Below are positions 1 to 10,739 of a stretch of DNA of 64,000 bases, one piece after another. Numbering within the stretch: the stretch's first letter is position 1; each line of letters begins with the position of its first letter. The notes under the pieces are model-generated. The model was not told the origin of the DNA. It searched no databases and saw only the letters and a program-made list of their open reading frames with translations. The stretch is taken from positions 62,001-126,000 of the forward strand of contig CAVONV010000022.1 in assembly GCA_963697355.1 (NCBI GenBank), in the 5' to 3' direction. The translations under genes and the position numbers were made by a program. This DNA is from CAVONV01 sp963697355. GTDB taxonomy: Bacteria > Acidobacteriota > Vicinamibacteria > Marinacidobacterales > DATDRI01.

Positions 1-2
1 AC

Positions 3-930
3 AAGAAGAGCGGCAAAATCAAGAGCTGGAAGGAAGAAGACGGGCTGCCTTGGCGTGTCGTTTCTTCTCTAGCCGTCAATGAAAAGACGGGCGAGCTTTG
101 GATTGGACTCTTTGGTGGAGGGCTTGGCTCGGTTCAGCGGGGGCCGATTCGATCACTGGCATCAGCTCAACAGCGGATTGGTCAATGATGTGGTCTACGG
201 CGTGGCCGTGGAGAACGACCATATCTGGATCGCCACGACGGCTGGCGCCAACCGTTACAACACCTTGACCGGCGAGTGGGCGATCTTCACGGAGAAGAAC
301 GCGCCGATGGAAGAGATTTGGAATTACGCCGCGACATACAACGATGGCAAGGTGTACCTGGGCGTTTGGGGAAGCGGAGTCCTCGAGTTCGATGTGGCTT
401 CGGAACGGTGGAAGGTCTATTTGGATCCGGATGGTGAGATGGAGATCGACCTCTATCGGGATGACGGCATCGTCCATGTCATTACGACCGGCGTGAGCTT
501 CGTCGATCAGATCCTGTGGATTGGCTCGTACTTCGGTGGTTCCCGATACGACGGCCGGCACTGGCGTGGGTACTACGCTCACGAGTGTGGATTGCCCAGT
601 GATTTCATCAACGCGGTCCGGGGACGAAGCGGTGACGAGGCCTGGTATGCCACCGATAAAGGTCTTGGTGTGGTCACGGATTTCGAGACCGATACTTGGG
701 TGACCTACACGTTGGTTCCCGAGAACCACTCGGGTAGGGCGGTGGTGAGCCGCGGTACCGAAGTTCTCGAGACCATCGATATGGATGTCAACATTCCCCA
801 CAACTATGTTTTGTGGACGGAGCTGGACGGTAACGACGTGTGGGTCGGCACTTCAAAGGGGCTGTCATGGGGCAAGGGCAGCGGCTACTACCGAGGCCTC
901 GAGGGGCGAGACCTCATCTCCGGGAAATGA
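3..930 (+). CDS. Beta-propeller sensor-like protein, 5' partial, one apparent frameshift
   Basis: The reading frame enters from the left window edge and carries repeated propeller-blade motifs such as LWIGLFGGGL, IWIATTAGANRY and VWVGTSKGL. These resemble the two-component-regulator propeller (Reg_prop) repeats of sensor ectodomains. The first stretch is in frame 3. Near 115-135 the homology passes to frame 1, so that GLFGGGL joins ARFSGGRFDHW; one extra base near 130 explains this. The stop at 928-930 overlaps the ATG of the next gene (ATGA), which suggests translational coupling to the binding protein downstream. No kinase or output domain is visible, so it is probably a periplasmic ligand-sensing accessory rather than a full sensor kinase. 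The N-terminus lies outside the window. Confidence 0.6.
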
Positions 931-2371
931 AACCTATCATGAGGCTGATGGTGCGTGTTCTCGTTGCTGCTTTCGCCGTTTCGACGCTCGGCTTGTCGCA
1001 GGTCGGCGATGAGAAGAAGCCTGCAGAGAAAAGCATCGCGATCGATGACCCGGCCGTTATCGAAGTCCTCGAGAAGATCCATTCCGTGAGCCCGTATGAA
1101 GTTCCGAATCTGGGACTCCGCGAAGATGCGAACTATGCCTCCACCTCGGAGGACCTGGCGCCTTTCGGTGGCGTCAAGCCTTTCAAAGAACACTTCCTTC
1201 TTCAGATGGAGTACACGGGTCCGGGCCGTGCCATCCCCGAACCGGAAGATATCGACTCGGTCAAGCTCGGCTTCATCGGACCGATCATGGCGACGGTCTC
1301 GGTCGCGACCGGGGGGAGGAGTCATGAGGAGCCTCTAGGCATTCAAATGCTTCGGGGTGCCCGCCTTGCTATCGAGGAAGCTAACGCCGAAGGCGGATAC
1401 TTGAAGCGTAGCCTGCCGTTCGAGCTCGTCATCAGCAATGACAACGGACTTTGGGGCTCCTCGGGAAACGAGATCGTCGATTTGGCGTACAAGGACAACG
1501 TCTGGGCCATCTTGGGCACGATCGATGGTGCCAACAGCCACATCGCGATCCGTGTCGCTTTGAAAGCGGAGCTCGTGATGGTGAACTCCGGTGACACGGA
1601 CCCCACCTTCATCGAGACGAACATCCCTTGGGTCGTAAGAGTCATTGGAGACGATCGTCAGCAAGGTTATTTGCTGGTGGACTATCTTTACAAGAAACGG
1701 GGAGTTCGAACGGGTAGGGATCATTCGATCCAACAATCGGTACGGTCGTTTCGGTGTTCGCGAGATACGGGACTGGAGGTCGTCGACTCGGTCGTCCCAT
1801 TGCGCTCGAGATCAACTACCACTTGGGGACGGAAGATTTCTCACCACAGCTCGACCGGCTCGAAGCCGCCAACGTCGATGCCGTCGTTCATTGGGGCGAC
1901 GGAGAAGATGCAGCCCACGTTCTCAATCAGATGAGGGCGAGGGGCATGGACCAGCCTTTCTTCGCATCCGACCGATCCGTCTCGGACGCTTTCGTACGCA
2001 TTGCCGGCTCGAACGCTGAGGGTGTGATGTGCAGCTACCCATGGAATCCTGAGCGGAAAGACGTAAAACTGGATAGGTTCCGAAAGTCGTTTTCTGAGCG
2101 GTTCGGGGTCGAGCCCGATACTTACGCGGCTCATGGATACGACGGAACGCACATGTTGATCTGGGCCATACAGGTGGCGGGGTTGAATCGCGCCAAGATC
2201 CGAGATGTGCTCGCGTATCGAAGCAAGCCATGGCCAGGCGTCACGGGCGACATCCAGTTGAGCGCCGCTTTGGATGATGTCGGGGAAGTTTTTCTGGCAA
2301 AGTTCGAAGATGGAAAATGGATGTACTACTCGAGGGAAGAATTAGGTCTGAAGGAAAGAAAGAGTGAATGA
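927..2371 (+). CDS. Type-1 periplasmic substrate-binding protein (LivJ/Peripla_BP_6 type), two apparent frameshifts
   Basis: The start at 927 overlaps the upstream stop and gives a basic, hydrophobic signal peptide (about residues 1-25). After a linker of roughly 100 residues comes a type-1 periplasmic-binding fold: KLGFIGP, then GARLAIEEANAEGGY, then NDNGLWG and WAILGTIDG. This is typical of branched-chain amino-acid or amide binding proteins of ABC importers. The frame changes near 1697 (KKRG to EFERVGIIRSNNRYGRFG) and again near 1775 (to GRPIALEINYHLG). The rest, with WGDGEDAAHV and AAHGYDGTHMLIWA, then runs to 2371. All three pieces together make one family-length protein, so sequencing indels or a young pseudogene are both possible. 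No permease or ATPase genes are adjacent, so it may sense rather than transport. Confidence 0.65.
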
Positions 2372-2443
2372 AAGGAGGAAGGAGGAAGGAGGAGGAAGAG
2401 GCGCGACTAGCCAGGCATAGCCCGGCCTACCCCAAATCGACTT

Positions 2444-3585
2444 ATGAGAATAGTCCCCTGTTGGTTGGTTATTGGCGTCTTGAATGCTCCCTTGGTGTGT
2501 CTCGGCCAAGAGCCTTTCTACCGGCTTCGGGAACACGAGTCTTCCTACAATGGGCCAGGGAGGGGAGATCTGGAGCCAAGTGGCTTGGAAGAAGTCCTCA
2601 TCGGCTACTTCGGGCCTGGCGACCCCGACCATCCTGAGGGCGGGGACCTTTGGCTTGCTGCGCAATTGGCGTTGGAGGATGCCAACCGAGAAGGTGGCTA
2701 CCGAGGGCTGCCGTTTCAGCTCAGGAATTGTTGGTCGCGAGATCCTTGGGGTACAGGGATATCGCAACTAGCTCAGATGGTCTACTCGGAAGACGTTTGG
2801 GCCATTGTCGGATCCATCGATGGTGCTTCGACCCACCTGGCCGAGCAAGTCGTTGCCAAGGCTCGTCTGCCTCTGCTTAGCGCTGTGAGTACGGACAAAA
2901 CGGTCAACCTCGCCAACGTTCCTTGGATGTTCTCCTTGCTGCCCGGCGATCACCAAATCACTCCCGTCTTGGCTCGCGCCATCGTTGACCGAGTCGAGGA
3001 TGCGCCATTTGCAATCGCGTCCTCGACGGACCACGACTCTCGCGTATTGGTCGACGAGCTTCGCGTGGAGCTGGCCGGGCACGACGCAGTCCCTTCTTAT
3101 CACCTGCAGTTCCATCCGAATGGGAAGCGTCGTGCGACGTCGTCAATCGAGTGATGCGGTCGTCCATTGAAACCGTCGTGATTGCTGCAGGAGCGCATGA
3201 CTCTGGTCGCTTGGTGCAGGCATTGAGGGCGGAGGGATTTCGAGGTGACATTTTCGGTGGTCCTTCTTTCGGTCGACGCGCCTTCATTGAAAGGGTTCGA
3301 GATGGGGTCGTCGTGTTCCCTATCCTTGCGTCTGTGGAGGATTCGTTCAGACAACGATTCCAAAGACGATTTGGCCGAATGCCTGACTATGCCGCCGCCC
3401 AGACGTACGACGCACTGCTGCTTTTGGTCAAAGCGATTCGTAGCGCGGGTCTCAACCGATCGAAAATCCGCGACGTTCTGGTGGAGCTCGCCCCTTGGAC
3501 AGGAGTCAGCGGATCCGTCGAGTGGGACCCCCTCGGCCAAAATGTCCGCCCCGTTCGCCTACAAGAACTTGGTGACAGTCACTGA
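2444..3585 (+). CDS. Second type-1 periplasmic binding protein, one apparent frameshift
   Basis: This is a paralogue of the preceding gene. It has a signal peptide, then GGDLWLAAQLALEDANREGGY, RDPWG, WAIVGSIDGASTHLAEQ and a C-terminal half with AAQTYDALLLLVKAIR and AGLNRSKIRDVL. The C-terminal phrase nearly repeats LNRAKIRDVLAY of the first protein, so the two arose by duplication. The frame shifts near 3105-3125: the second frame reads CDVVNRVMRSSIETVVIAAG upstream of its first ATG, which continues the fold. The protein would be about 380 residues, normal for the family. Together with the propeller gene it forms a three-gene forward unit. The ligand cannot be read from the sequence. Confidence 0.6.
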
Positions 3586-3589
3586 ATAT

Positions 3590-4750
3590 TCATTCTTGGA
3601 GACGGTCGTACTTCCGTAAGACTTCCCTCAGTTGATCGTGAGGAAGCGCTACCACCTTTCGGTTGTTCACTCCGGTCATCGTCTCCGCCGCCACCAGCGC
3701 ATTGACGATCGCCTCCTCGGTGGCCTCTACCGTGGCCTGAAAAATGGGATTCAGGTTTGAATTGGGAACCATTTTGAGATCTGCCGTGGCGTCAGCACCG
3801 CCTGCCCCCGCATTCGCGGTCGAAAAAGCAATGAAGATGTCACCCGAGCCATTACCCGATGTGCTTCCGGTTCGAGCCACGCCGAGCGAGGCTCTCCGGG
3901 CCAGGCGCTTCAATTGGTGGGGCAAAAGGGGAGCATCGGTAGCGACCACGATAATGATGGAGCCTCCATCGTCTTCGCGCGAAGGAACGTCCTCCGTGAT
4001 CTCACGCCCCACGGGAGCCCCGGCAATAGTCAGCTGAGTTCTCGATCCGAAGTTGGCTTGGACCAGCACGCCCACCGTGTGGCCGCCCGAGTCGGTGGGG
4101 AGCTTTCGTGACGCCGTTCCAATACCGCCCTTGAAACGGTAGCAAATCATCCCCGTTCCGCCGCCCACGTTTCCTTCTTCGACCGACCCTGCTGCCGCCC
4201 TGCTGAGTGCTTCGTGAACGTGCTGGGGCTTGACGTGAAAACCGTTGATGTCGTTGAGATAGCCGTCGTAAGTCTCCGCAACGACCGGCAAGCTCCACGG
4301 CTGCAACAAGCGATCGGTTTCCGATTGCCACGCAATGAGGGCGTCACGGACGGTGCCAACACTATGGGTATTGGTGATGGCAACGGGGCCTTCGAGGAAG
4401 CCGGATTCTTCCACCCACGTCGTTCCCGTCATCTCGCCGTTACCGTTCAGCGCAAACCAGCCGGCAAACACAGGGTCGTTGTAGGCCTTACCGCGCGGAA
4501 GGATCACAGTGACGCCGGTCCGGACCGGCCCTTGTCCGACACGTAGATCTCCCTCACCTTCGATGAGTGTCGTGTGCCCTACTTCGATTCCTGAAACATC
4601 GGTGATGGCGTTAAGGGGTCCGGGCGTTCCGTCAAAAGGTACGCCTAGTTCGCGGGCTCGCGGTTTGGATTGAGCCATTGAGTCCTCCGAACCGGCGAGA
4701 ACCGAGACCAAGATAGCGAGAAGGGTGGTACGGAAGAAAAGACGTCGCAT
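3590..4750 (-). CDS. P1 family peptidase (DmpA/L-aminopeptidase D-esterase type)
   Basis: The protein matches the DmpA/BapA family of N-terminal-nucleophile aminopeptidases, which self-cleave and act on N-terminal D- or beta-amino acids or small amides. Visible family marks are ITDVSGIEVGHTTL near the mature N-terminus, NTHSVGTVRDAL, the glycine-rich GNVGGGTGM, and KGGIGTASR at residues 207-215, around the processing and nucleophile site. The start at 4750 gives a clean signal peptide (RRLFFRTTLLAILVSVLAG), so the enzyme is exported. An upstream in-frame ATG at 4792 would add 14 polar residues before the signal and is less likely. The length is complete for the family. It is convergent with the binding-protein genes, with only a few bases between the stops. 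Confidence 0.85.
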   Translation of the reverse strand: MRRLFFRTTLLAILVSVLAGSEDSMAQSKPRARELGVPFDGTPGPLNAITDVSGIEVGHTTLIEGEGDLRVGQGPVRTGVTVILPRGKAYNDPVFAGWFALNGNGEMTGTTWVEESGFLEGPVAITNTHSVGTVRDALIAWQSETDRLLQPWSLPVVAETYDGYLNDINGFHVKPQHVHEALSRAAAGSVEEGNVGGGTGMICYRFKGGIGTASRKLPTDSGGHTVGVLVQANFGSRTQLTIAGAPVGREITEDVPSREDDGGSIIIVVATDAPLLPHQLKRLARRASLGVARTGSTSGNGSGDIFIAFSTANAGAGGADATADLKMVPNSNLNPIFQATVEATEEAIVNALVAAETMTGVNNRKVVALPHDQLREVLRKYDRLQE

Positions 4751-4846
4751 AGGTCCTCTGCTACTTTGGTGACAGTCACCACGAGAAGTCATTTCGTATC
4801 AGCGTGTTAAGTGGTGAACTGTCGCCCAAAGTGTGGGGAAATACCT

Positions 4847-5314
4847 TCAGTTTGTGTGTTGGAAGTACACCTTGTCGGTGATCTTCCAGCCGTCCTTGAG
4901 CTTCAATAGCGACAGGTAGTCGGTGTAAACGTGCTTTCCATCCTTGGAAAGCTCAATCTTCGCCGAAGCCGCGATACCGGTCACGTCGACGTAGACGAAC
5001 TTGTAGTCCCACTTCTGGTCTTCCGGTTTGAAATCGGGGCTGGCTTTTCTCTTGTCGATGGACTCGATCCATTCATCGATGGGGTACTGGCTCAACTCAC
5101 CGTCTTTGACCCCATGAATCTCGAAGACGGGGTGGAAACCTTCCCGCATGCTCTTGGTGTCGAGGTCGTTGAATGCACCGTTGAGGTAGGCGGCTTTGAT
5201 GAGGCTCTCGACCTCATCCTTTTCCATGTCGGCATTGGCGTAAACGAACGCCGTCGTTGCACCAACGGCCAAAGCCAGAATCCCAATAGAAATCAACAAA
5301 TTCTTTTTGGTCAT
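4847..5314 (-). CDS. Secreted NTF2-like (putative lumazine-binding type) protein
   Basis: A small exported protein. The start at 5314 is preceded by GGGGGAG and gives a signal peptide of about 26 residues (LLISIGILALAVGATTAFVYA). The mature part reads as one NTF2-like fold: VESLIKAAYLNGAFNDLD, MREGFHPVFEIHG, WIESIDKRK, VDVTGIAASAKIEL and YTDYLSLLKLKDGWKITDK. Proteins of this kind are common in Bacteroidetes and Acidobacteria and often have no assigned reaction. I infer a small binding or accessory role in the periplasm. It is separated from the P1 peptidase by about 100 bases and could share its transcript. Confidence 0.7.
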   Translation of the reverse strand: MTKKNLLISIGILALAVGATTAFVYANADMEKDEVESLIKAAYLNGAFNDLDTKSMREGFHPVFEIHGVKDGELSQYPIDEWIESIDKRKASPDFKPEDQKWDYKFVYVDVTGIAASAKIELSKDGKHVYTDYLSLLKLKDGWKITDKVYFQHTN

Positions 5315-5465
5315 TTTCTCCCCCTGGGTTTTGCGCCCTCCTGCATCGGACAACTCACGGATTCTCCCCCTTTGTCGTCCACTCGTCAAGATTCCAGGGA
5401 ATATTTCGGGCCCTCAGGTTTAATCCCTTTGAGCACCGAAAAAAACTGAGCGAGGGGAATTCAAG

Positions 5466-7587
5466 ATGCCTGGAAGTGAAGACGCGAAACGAGGTCAGCA
5501 TAAGGTAGAGCACAAGAGTCCCATGGTTCGCCGTTGGATCCTAGTCGCAGCCGCGGTGGCCGTGGCGGGGTTCATGGTTCGGAACGCGATGTTTCGGGCG
5601 CGACCCGCCTCCCAGACCTATGACCACGATGATCGTGGCCGTACCGAGACTCATCCGTCTCGAGTCGGACGAGAGACTTCCAAGGTCCGCTCGAACGATG
5701 TGCCGGTTGATAAGCAGGACGACCTAGCTGCTGGACTGCGGGAAGGTCTGGGAAGTGTGATGGAACCGGAGAAGCCGGAGCCCGCGGCGGAGCCGGTGCC
5801 GGAGCTGGTAGATGAGGCGAGTAGAAAACGCAAGGACGAAGCAGATCAACTTTTCGAAGCTCAGCAAAGGAGAAAAGAGGAGTTTCCAACACTGTTGCGA
5901 GACCAAGAGGAGAAGAATGCACCTTCGAGTCGACGTATTTCGGGTGAAGTCGACCGAATGACCATAGGGGGCAAGACCCGTCCTCTCGGGATCGTTCCTG
6001 ACGACGTTGTGAACGCTTTTCTCGATGAGCGCAACGAGGTGGACGGTCTCGTCTTCAAGGATGCGCGCGGGTACTGGGCCAACACCTATCTCCCCGGCGA
6101 CCCGGCGATGCGCTTTCTATACGCGCGACTTCGCAGCTACGACATGCGGGCTCTCGAAGCCCTCATGGGAAAGCCGTTCCGACTGCACAACCGTGTTCAC
6201 CGAGTTGCACAACCTCTCGACGCTCCGGTGAGCTCCAGCTTGGCCGTTTATCTTCAGGCGGATCAGAAAAGCCTGGCGGGTAAAGGCCGTCTTCTGGTTC
6301 AGGTGGGTATCAAAGGCATCGAGCGTCAGGCCGGTCGGCGGCCGGCGATGAATGTCGGTGTGATACTGGACCTACGCGGTGAGATTCCCATCGATGTGGC
6401 CTCGGGGATGAGAGCGCTTCTCACCGAGCTACTTCAGGCGAAGGAGCTGGGAGACCGCATCCGTCTCGTCGTCGCCGGACGCCCGGGAGGACTGGTCTTG
6501 GGAACCGAGGACTTTCGATATGGTCCGCTTTCGGTGATGTTGGAGCGCTTGCTCGAGAAAGAGGAGCCTCTCGATGGCGAATCATTGAGTGTCGACGAAG
6601 CGATGTGCGCCGCCCTCACCGACGTGACCAACGACGATGACCCGAACGCCACGTTGGGTAGCAGCACCGTCCTTCTCTTCACCAGCCAACCCATCGGCGA
6701 TGCGATGGAGCGACTCGTCACTTTGTCGCACAAGAGCGCCGTCGCCGGGATTCCCGTGTCGGTACTCGGTGTGGGTGCAGATGTCGATCCCGAGGAGATG
6801 GAGCAGCTTGCTTTGGCCGGACAAGGCCACCGTCGGCTTCTCGAACGTCCTTCCGAAGCCGCGGGCATCATCGATCAAGAGCTCACGGCTGCGAGCCGAG
6901 TGGTTGCTCGTGCCGTGCGCCTTCGCGTCCGTCTCGGCAAAGGACGTCCAGCTCGTGGATGTCCTTGGTTCGGAGAGTCTCGACGAATCTCGCGCCCGCC
7001 AGGTTCGCGACGCCGAGCAAAGCATCGACCAAAGACTGGCCCGCAACCTGGGAATCGAATCCGACCGAGGCGACGACGAGGACGGGATCCAAATCGTGAT
7101 TCCGAACTTCTATTCCGCCGACGAGCACGTGTTCTTACTGGACGTCGTGGCTCCGGGCTCCGGGCCGGTGGCAGACGTCACGGTTCGTTACAAAGACTTA
7201 GCCTTCGTCCGGAATGCGGTGGCGAGAGCGAGCCTGGCGATAAAACGTGGTGATGCAGCAACAGGCGCACTGGAGTGGAACGTTGTCGGGAACTTGCTCT
7301 CCTTTGAGCTGGCCCGAAGCCTCGAGCTCGCTGGAAATGCGTTGGCGCGAGCCGACGCCGGTGAAGCGAGTCGCGTGCTGACTCGCCATCGGGATCTACT
7401 CCATGGGCTCGGCTCCAAGCTTGCCGGAGTCGATGCCAGCGATACGAGAGACTCCCTCAACCTATTGAACGAGTACATCGGGCTCGTGGAGACCAATGCG
7501 ATCCAGCAAGATGCACTCCGGTGCTTCTTGGCGGATTCGCTGCGCTATGCCTCTTGGTTGAAGCGACAGCCTCCGATGGGACCGTGA
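5466..7587 (+). CDS. Membrane-anchored VWA-like protein, one apparent frameshift
   Basis: A short basic N-terminus is followed by one membrane helix (about residues 23-43), then a charged linker rich in Glu, Pro and Arg, then a von Willebrand A-like domain. That domain shows MNVGVILDLRGEIPIDVASG, LGDRIRLVVAG, STVLLFTSQPIGD and GIPVSVLGVGADVDPEEM. The MIDAS motif is degenerate (DLRGE instead of DxSxS), so metal binding is doubtful. The frame changes near 6940, where VRLRVRL joins AKDVQLVDVLGSESL; the C-terminal helical part then ends at 7587. The large exported protein starts 26 bases later, which suggests a two-gene unit. The overall build resembles YfbK/BatA-type VWA proteins, but I cannot name the family. 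Confidence 0.6.
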
Positions 7588-7613
7588 CGCTGAGAAGAAA
7601 CGAGGTAATGACC

Positions 7614-10600
7614 ATGACGATTAGAACTCACTTGCTGCTGTTCCTCTTGACCGCCTCGTGGGGATTCGCGCAGGAACAAAAACAAGGTCAAGTACAACTA
7701 CCGCTCGACACTTACATCCAGTTGATACAAGCGGCCCAAGACCCGGGGCATCGTCCCGCCCCGGTGGGCTACGCCCTGGGTAATGCCAAGGTCTCGGTCC
7801 AAGTCGGTACGACCGAACCTCGAGCTACGGCCGAGATTCGAGTGGATCTCTCCATCGAGGTTCTCGAGAACGAGTGGGTCTTGATTCCCGTACTGGCTTC
7901 CGGCACGCCGGTTGAGAGCGCGAGCGTCGGTGGGAAGCCTGTCCAGCTTCTTGCAACGCCTCTTGGACTCGCCTGGAGTACGAAGACGTCGGGCTCATAC
8001 GCGATGAACCTCGTCTACCGAGTCGATGCGATTCCGTCAGATAAAGGCTTCAGTCTGGCCGTGCCCGTTCCACAGGCTGCAGCCACGCAGCTGACGGCGG
8101 TTCTGCCCGGCAAGAATCTCGACGTCGCTCTGATTCCAGCAGCCGGTGTCAAAATCACACCGGGCGGGAATACCACTCACGTGAGCGCCACCATTCCGAC
8201 GACATCGGGTGTGCAGATCTCCTGGCGTCACCCGGGACTTCGGGGACATGCCGTGAGCCGCGCCGGCTACGTCGGCCGTCTGGCCGGTGAGGCCGTGCTG
8301 TGGCGGGGAGAGTTGCATGTCGAGCTCTTTCAAAACGAGGCCGTCATGTTACCGTTACTGCCCCGTAGCGTGACGTTGAGCGACTTGAAGGTCGATGGCA
8401 CGACGGCTTCCATCCTGACGGAAAAGGACTGGTTCGCCACCGTGGTCAAAGGGCAGGGCGCCCACCGAGTCATGATCGAGTTTCAGGTCCCCGTCGTTCG
8501 CAACGACGGGCCGCCACGGGTGGATCTTCAAATCCTTCAAGTTCCTGTTTCTCGTTTCGAGCTCACCCTGCCGGGTCGCAAAGAGCTCACGGTGACGCCA
8601 AACGCCAGCGTCCAACGAAGGGTCCAAGGAAAAAACACCATAGCTATCGTCAATGTCCCCATGACGAGCCAAGTGGCATTCACATGGTCCGAAGCGGTGC
8701 CCGAAGACATTCGCGCCGAGCTGCGTTCGAATTCGGAGATCTATCACACGCTCTATGCAGAGGAAGGAGTCCTTATTGGCCGGGTCACGGTCTCCTATGA
8801 AGTGAAACGAGGTGAGACGCATACCATCGAGCTCGCGGTGCCCGACGGCGTCCAAGTCAACCAGGTCTCGGACGATTCAGGGGCGGTTGCAGATTGGCGA
8901 CTCTCCGACAACGGACGCGGTCGGCCTCGGACGCTCACCGTTTTCCTCAACAGGCAGCTCAGGGATCGGCTCCGGTTCGACGTTTTCTTCGATCGAGCTC
9001 TCGGCGTTGAAGGCCAAGGGGTGAATGTACCTTTCTTTCAAGCGTTGGGCGTTCAAAGGCAACGAGGCATGTTGGCTCTTCTTGCCAGTCGAGACATTGC
9101 CCTTGCGCCGATCGGTGAGCCTGAAGGAGCTGGAGTCACGCGAGTGGGGGAGAATCAACTCCCGGAGTTCGTACGCGAGTCCATCGAAAAAACCGTCGCT
9201 CACACGTTCAAGTACGCTGAAGACTTACCGACGCTCGTCGTCGAGGCGACAGTGCCGGAGCGCGTCGTGGGTAAGTTCGATACGCAGATCGACACGCTCG
9301 TGACCTTGGCCGATGTGACAATGACGGGATCTACGAGTGTCGAGGTTCACGTGAAATCAGGTGCCGTCGACGGGCTCGAGCTCGAGTTGCCGCAAGGGGT
9401 CAACTTGTTGAACTTGACCGCCCCGTCGCTTCGGGATTACCAGACGCGAACGGAAGACAACCTACAAGTCGTGGCCGTTGAGTTCACACAGGAAATGGAA
9501 GGAGATTTTCGTCTCGAACTGTCCTACGAGCACATTCTCGTCGAGGATGGCAGCGAGGTCGAGGTTCCGCGGCTTTCCATCCGCGGGGCGGAAGTCGAGC
9601 AGGGACGGATCGCCGTCGAAGCGAGAAGCGCGGTGGAGATCCGACCGTCCGCGACCGATCAACTCTCCCCTCTCGATATCAGCGAATTGCCGCGCCAGCT
9701 CATTCTCCGGGCCACCAATCCCATCCTGTTGGCTTACAAGTATGTTCATACCGATCGGCCGCACCGCCTGGCCCTCGAGGTGAACCGGCACCAGATGTTG
9801 GGTACACAGGAAGCGGTCATCGATCGAGCGGAGTACCATACGCTCTTCACGCGCGATGGTCTTTACGTCACCTTGGCGCGGTTCGACGTCAAGAACAGTC
9901 GCAAGCAGTTTCTTCGCGTGGAGCTGCCCTCCGACGCCGAGGTCTGGTCGGTTTTTGTCAACGGCAAGGCCGAACAGCCGGCCTTGTCGCGGGGTGACGA
10001 AGAAGGTGATGAAGAGAAACTGGCCGTTTTGATCAAGATTCTGAACTCGACCGAGGGCTTCCCGGTCCAAGTCGTTTACGCCACGCCGGGCTCTCGCATC
10101 CGGACGCTCGGCCGCCTTCGAGCCTCCTTGCCGCAACCCGACATTTTGGTCACCCGTTCTCGTTGGGATGTCTATCTCCCCTCGGAGATGCGCTACGCCG
10201 CACCCAGAAGCAACATGGCGGTCGTTCATGGCGGCGAGCTCGTAGCGGCTCAGGAAATGAGTGCGCGGCTCAAGGAGCTGGAGGATTCCGCCGGTTCGAG
10301 GCAAGCGCTAGAGCCTCTCTATATCAATGTGCCGACCTCCGGTATCCACTACGCGTTCGAAAAGCTCTACGCCAACCAGTCCGGTCAAGAGGCGTGGTTT
10401 TCCATCGGGTACGCCACGGCGCGGGGAGCGTTTTTGGGTCAGATCGTGAGTTTCCTGGGTGTCTCGTTGTTCTGGGCGGGAGCCTGGTTCAGATGGCGCA
10501 AGGACGAGAGGGTCAAAGCCCGTTACGCACAGATACTATCGGTAGCCGGTCTACTCACCCTCGTCATCACCATCGGTTTCTTTCACGCCGGCGCGACGTT

Positions 10601-10709
10601 GCCGCTGGTCATCTCGGTTTTCGTTGGCATCGCCTTCTTGGGCTTGAACGCCAAGGATCGGTTGGCGCAGTGGCGACGGACTTCGGCACAACCGATCTCG
10701 GAGAGCTGA
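7614..10709 (+). CDS. Large exported membrane protein of unknown function
   Basis: The open frame is intact and codes for 1031 residues. The start at 7614 is chosen because GAGG sits 8 bases upstream and it begins a good signal peptide (THLLLFLLTASWGFAQ); an ATG at 7608 is also possible. The long middle part is beta-rich with repeated hydrophobic-polar strands and no catalytic motif I recognise. The last about 100 residues hold three membrane helices (from IVSFLGVSLFWAG to VISVFVGIAFLGL) ending in a short basic tail. The layout is therefore a big periplasmic beta-sandwich array anchored at the C-terminus. It follows the VWA-like gene closely. I infer joint action at the envelope and do not assign a function. 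Confidence 0.7.
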   Translation: MTIRTHLLLFLLTASWGFAQEQKQGQVQLPLDTYIQLIQAAQDPGHRPAPVGYALGNAKVSVQVGTTEPRATAEIRVDLSIEVLENEWVLIPVLASGTPVESASVGGKPVQLLATPLGLAWSTKTSGSYAMNLVYRVDAIPSDKGFSLAVPVPQAAATQLTAVLPGKNLDVALIPAAGVKITPGGNTTHVSATIPTTSGVQISWRHPGLRGHAVSRAGYVGRLAGEAVLWRGELHVELFQNEAVMLPLLPRSVTLSDLKVDGTTASILTEKDWFATVVKGQGAHRVMIEFQVPVVRNDGPPRVDLQILQVPVSRFELTLPGRKELTVTPNASVQRRVQGKNTIAIVNVPMTSQVAFTWSEAVPEDIRAELRSNSEIYHTLYAEEGVLIGRVTVSYEVKRGETHTIELAVPDGVQVNQVSDDSGAVADWRLSDNGRGRPRTLTVFLNRQLRDRLRFDVFFDRALGVEGQGVNVPFFQALGVQRQRGMLALLASRDIALAPIGEPEGAGVTRVGENQLPEFVRESIEKTVAHTFKYAEDLPTLVVEATVPERVVGKFDTQIDTLVTLADVTMTGSTSVEVHVKSGAVDGLELELPQGVNLLNLTAPSLRDYQTRTEDNLQVVAVEFTQEMEGDFRLELSYEHILVEDGSEVEVPRLSIRGAEVEQGRIAVEARSAVEIRPSATDQLSPLDISELPRQLILRATNPILLAYKYVHTDRPHRLALEVNRHQMLGTQEAVIDRAEYHTLFTRDGLYVTLARFDVKNSRKQFLRVELPSDAEVWSVFVNGKAEQPALSRGDEEGDEEKLAVLIKILNSTEGFPVQVVYATPGSRIRTLGRLRASLPQPDILVTRSRWDVYLPSEMRYAAPRSNMAVVHGGELVAAQEMSARLKELEDSAGSRQALEPLYINVPTSGIHYAFEKLYANQSGQEAWFSIGYATARGAFLGQIVSFLGVSLFWAGAWFRWRKDERVKARYAQILSVAGLLTLVITIGFFHAGATLPLVISVFVGIAFLGLNAKDRLAQWRRTSAQPISES

Positions 10710-10739
10710 AGGATGGGTGGCAGGATCAGGCCGGTATTG

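Noticed and set aside
76..801. Open frame of 241 codons on the minus strand
   Set aside because: It is antisense to the beta-propeller protein, whose blades are clearly recognisable on the plus strand.
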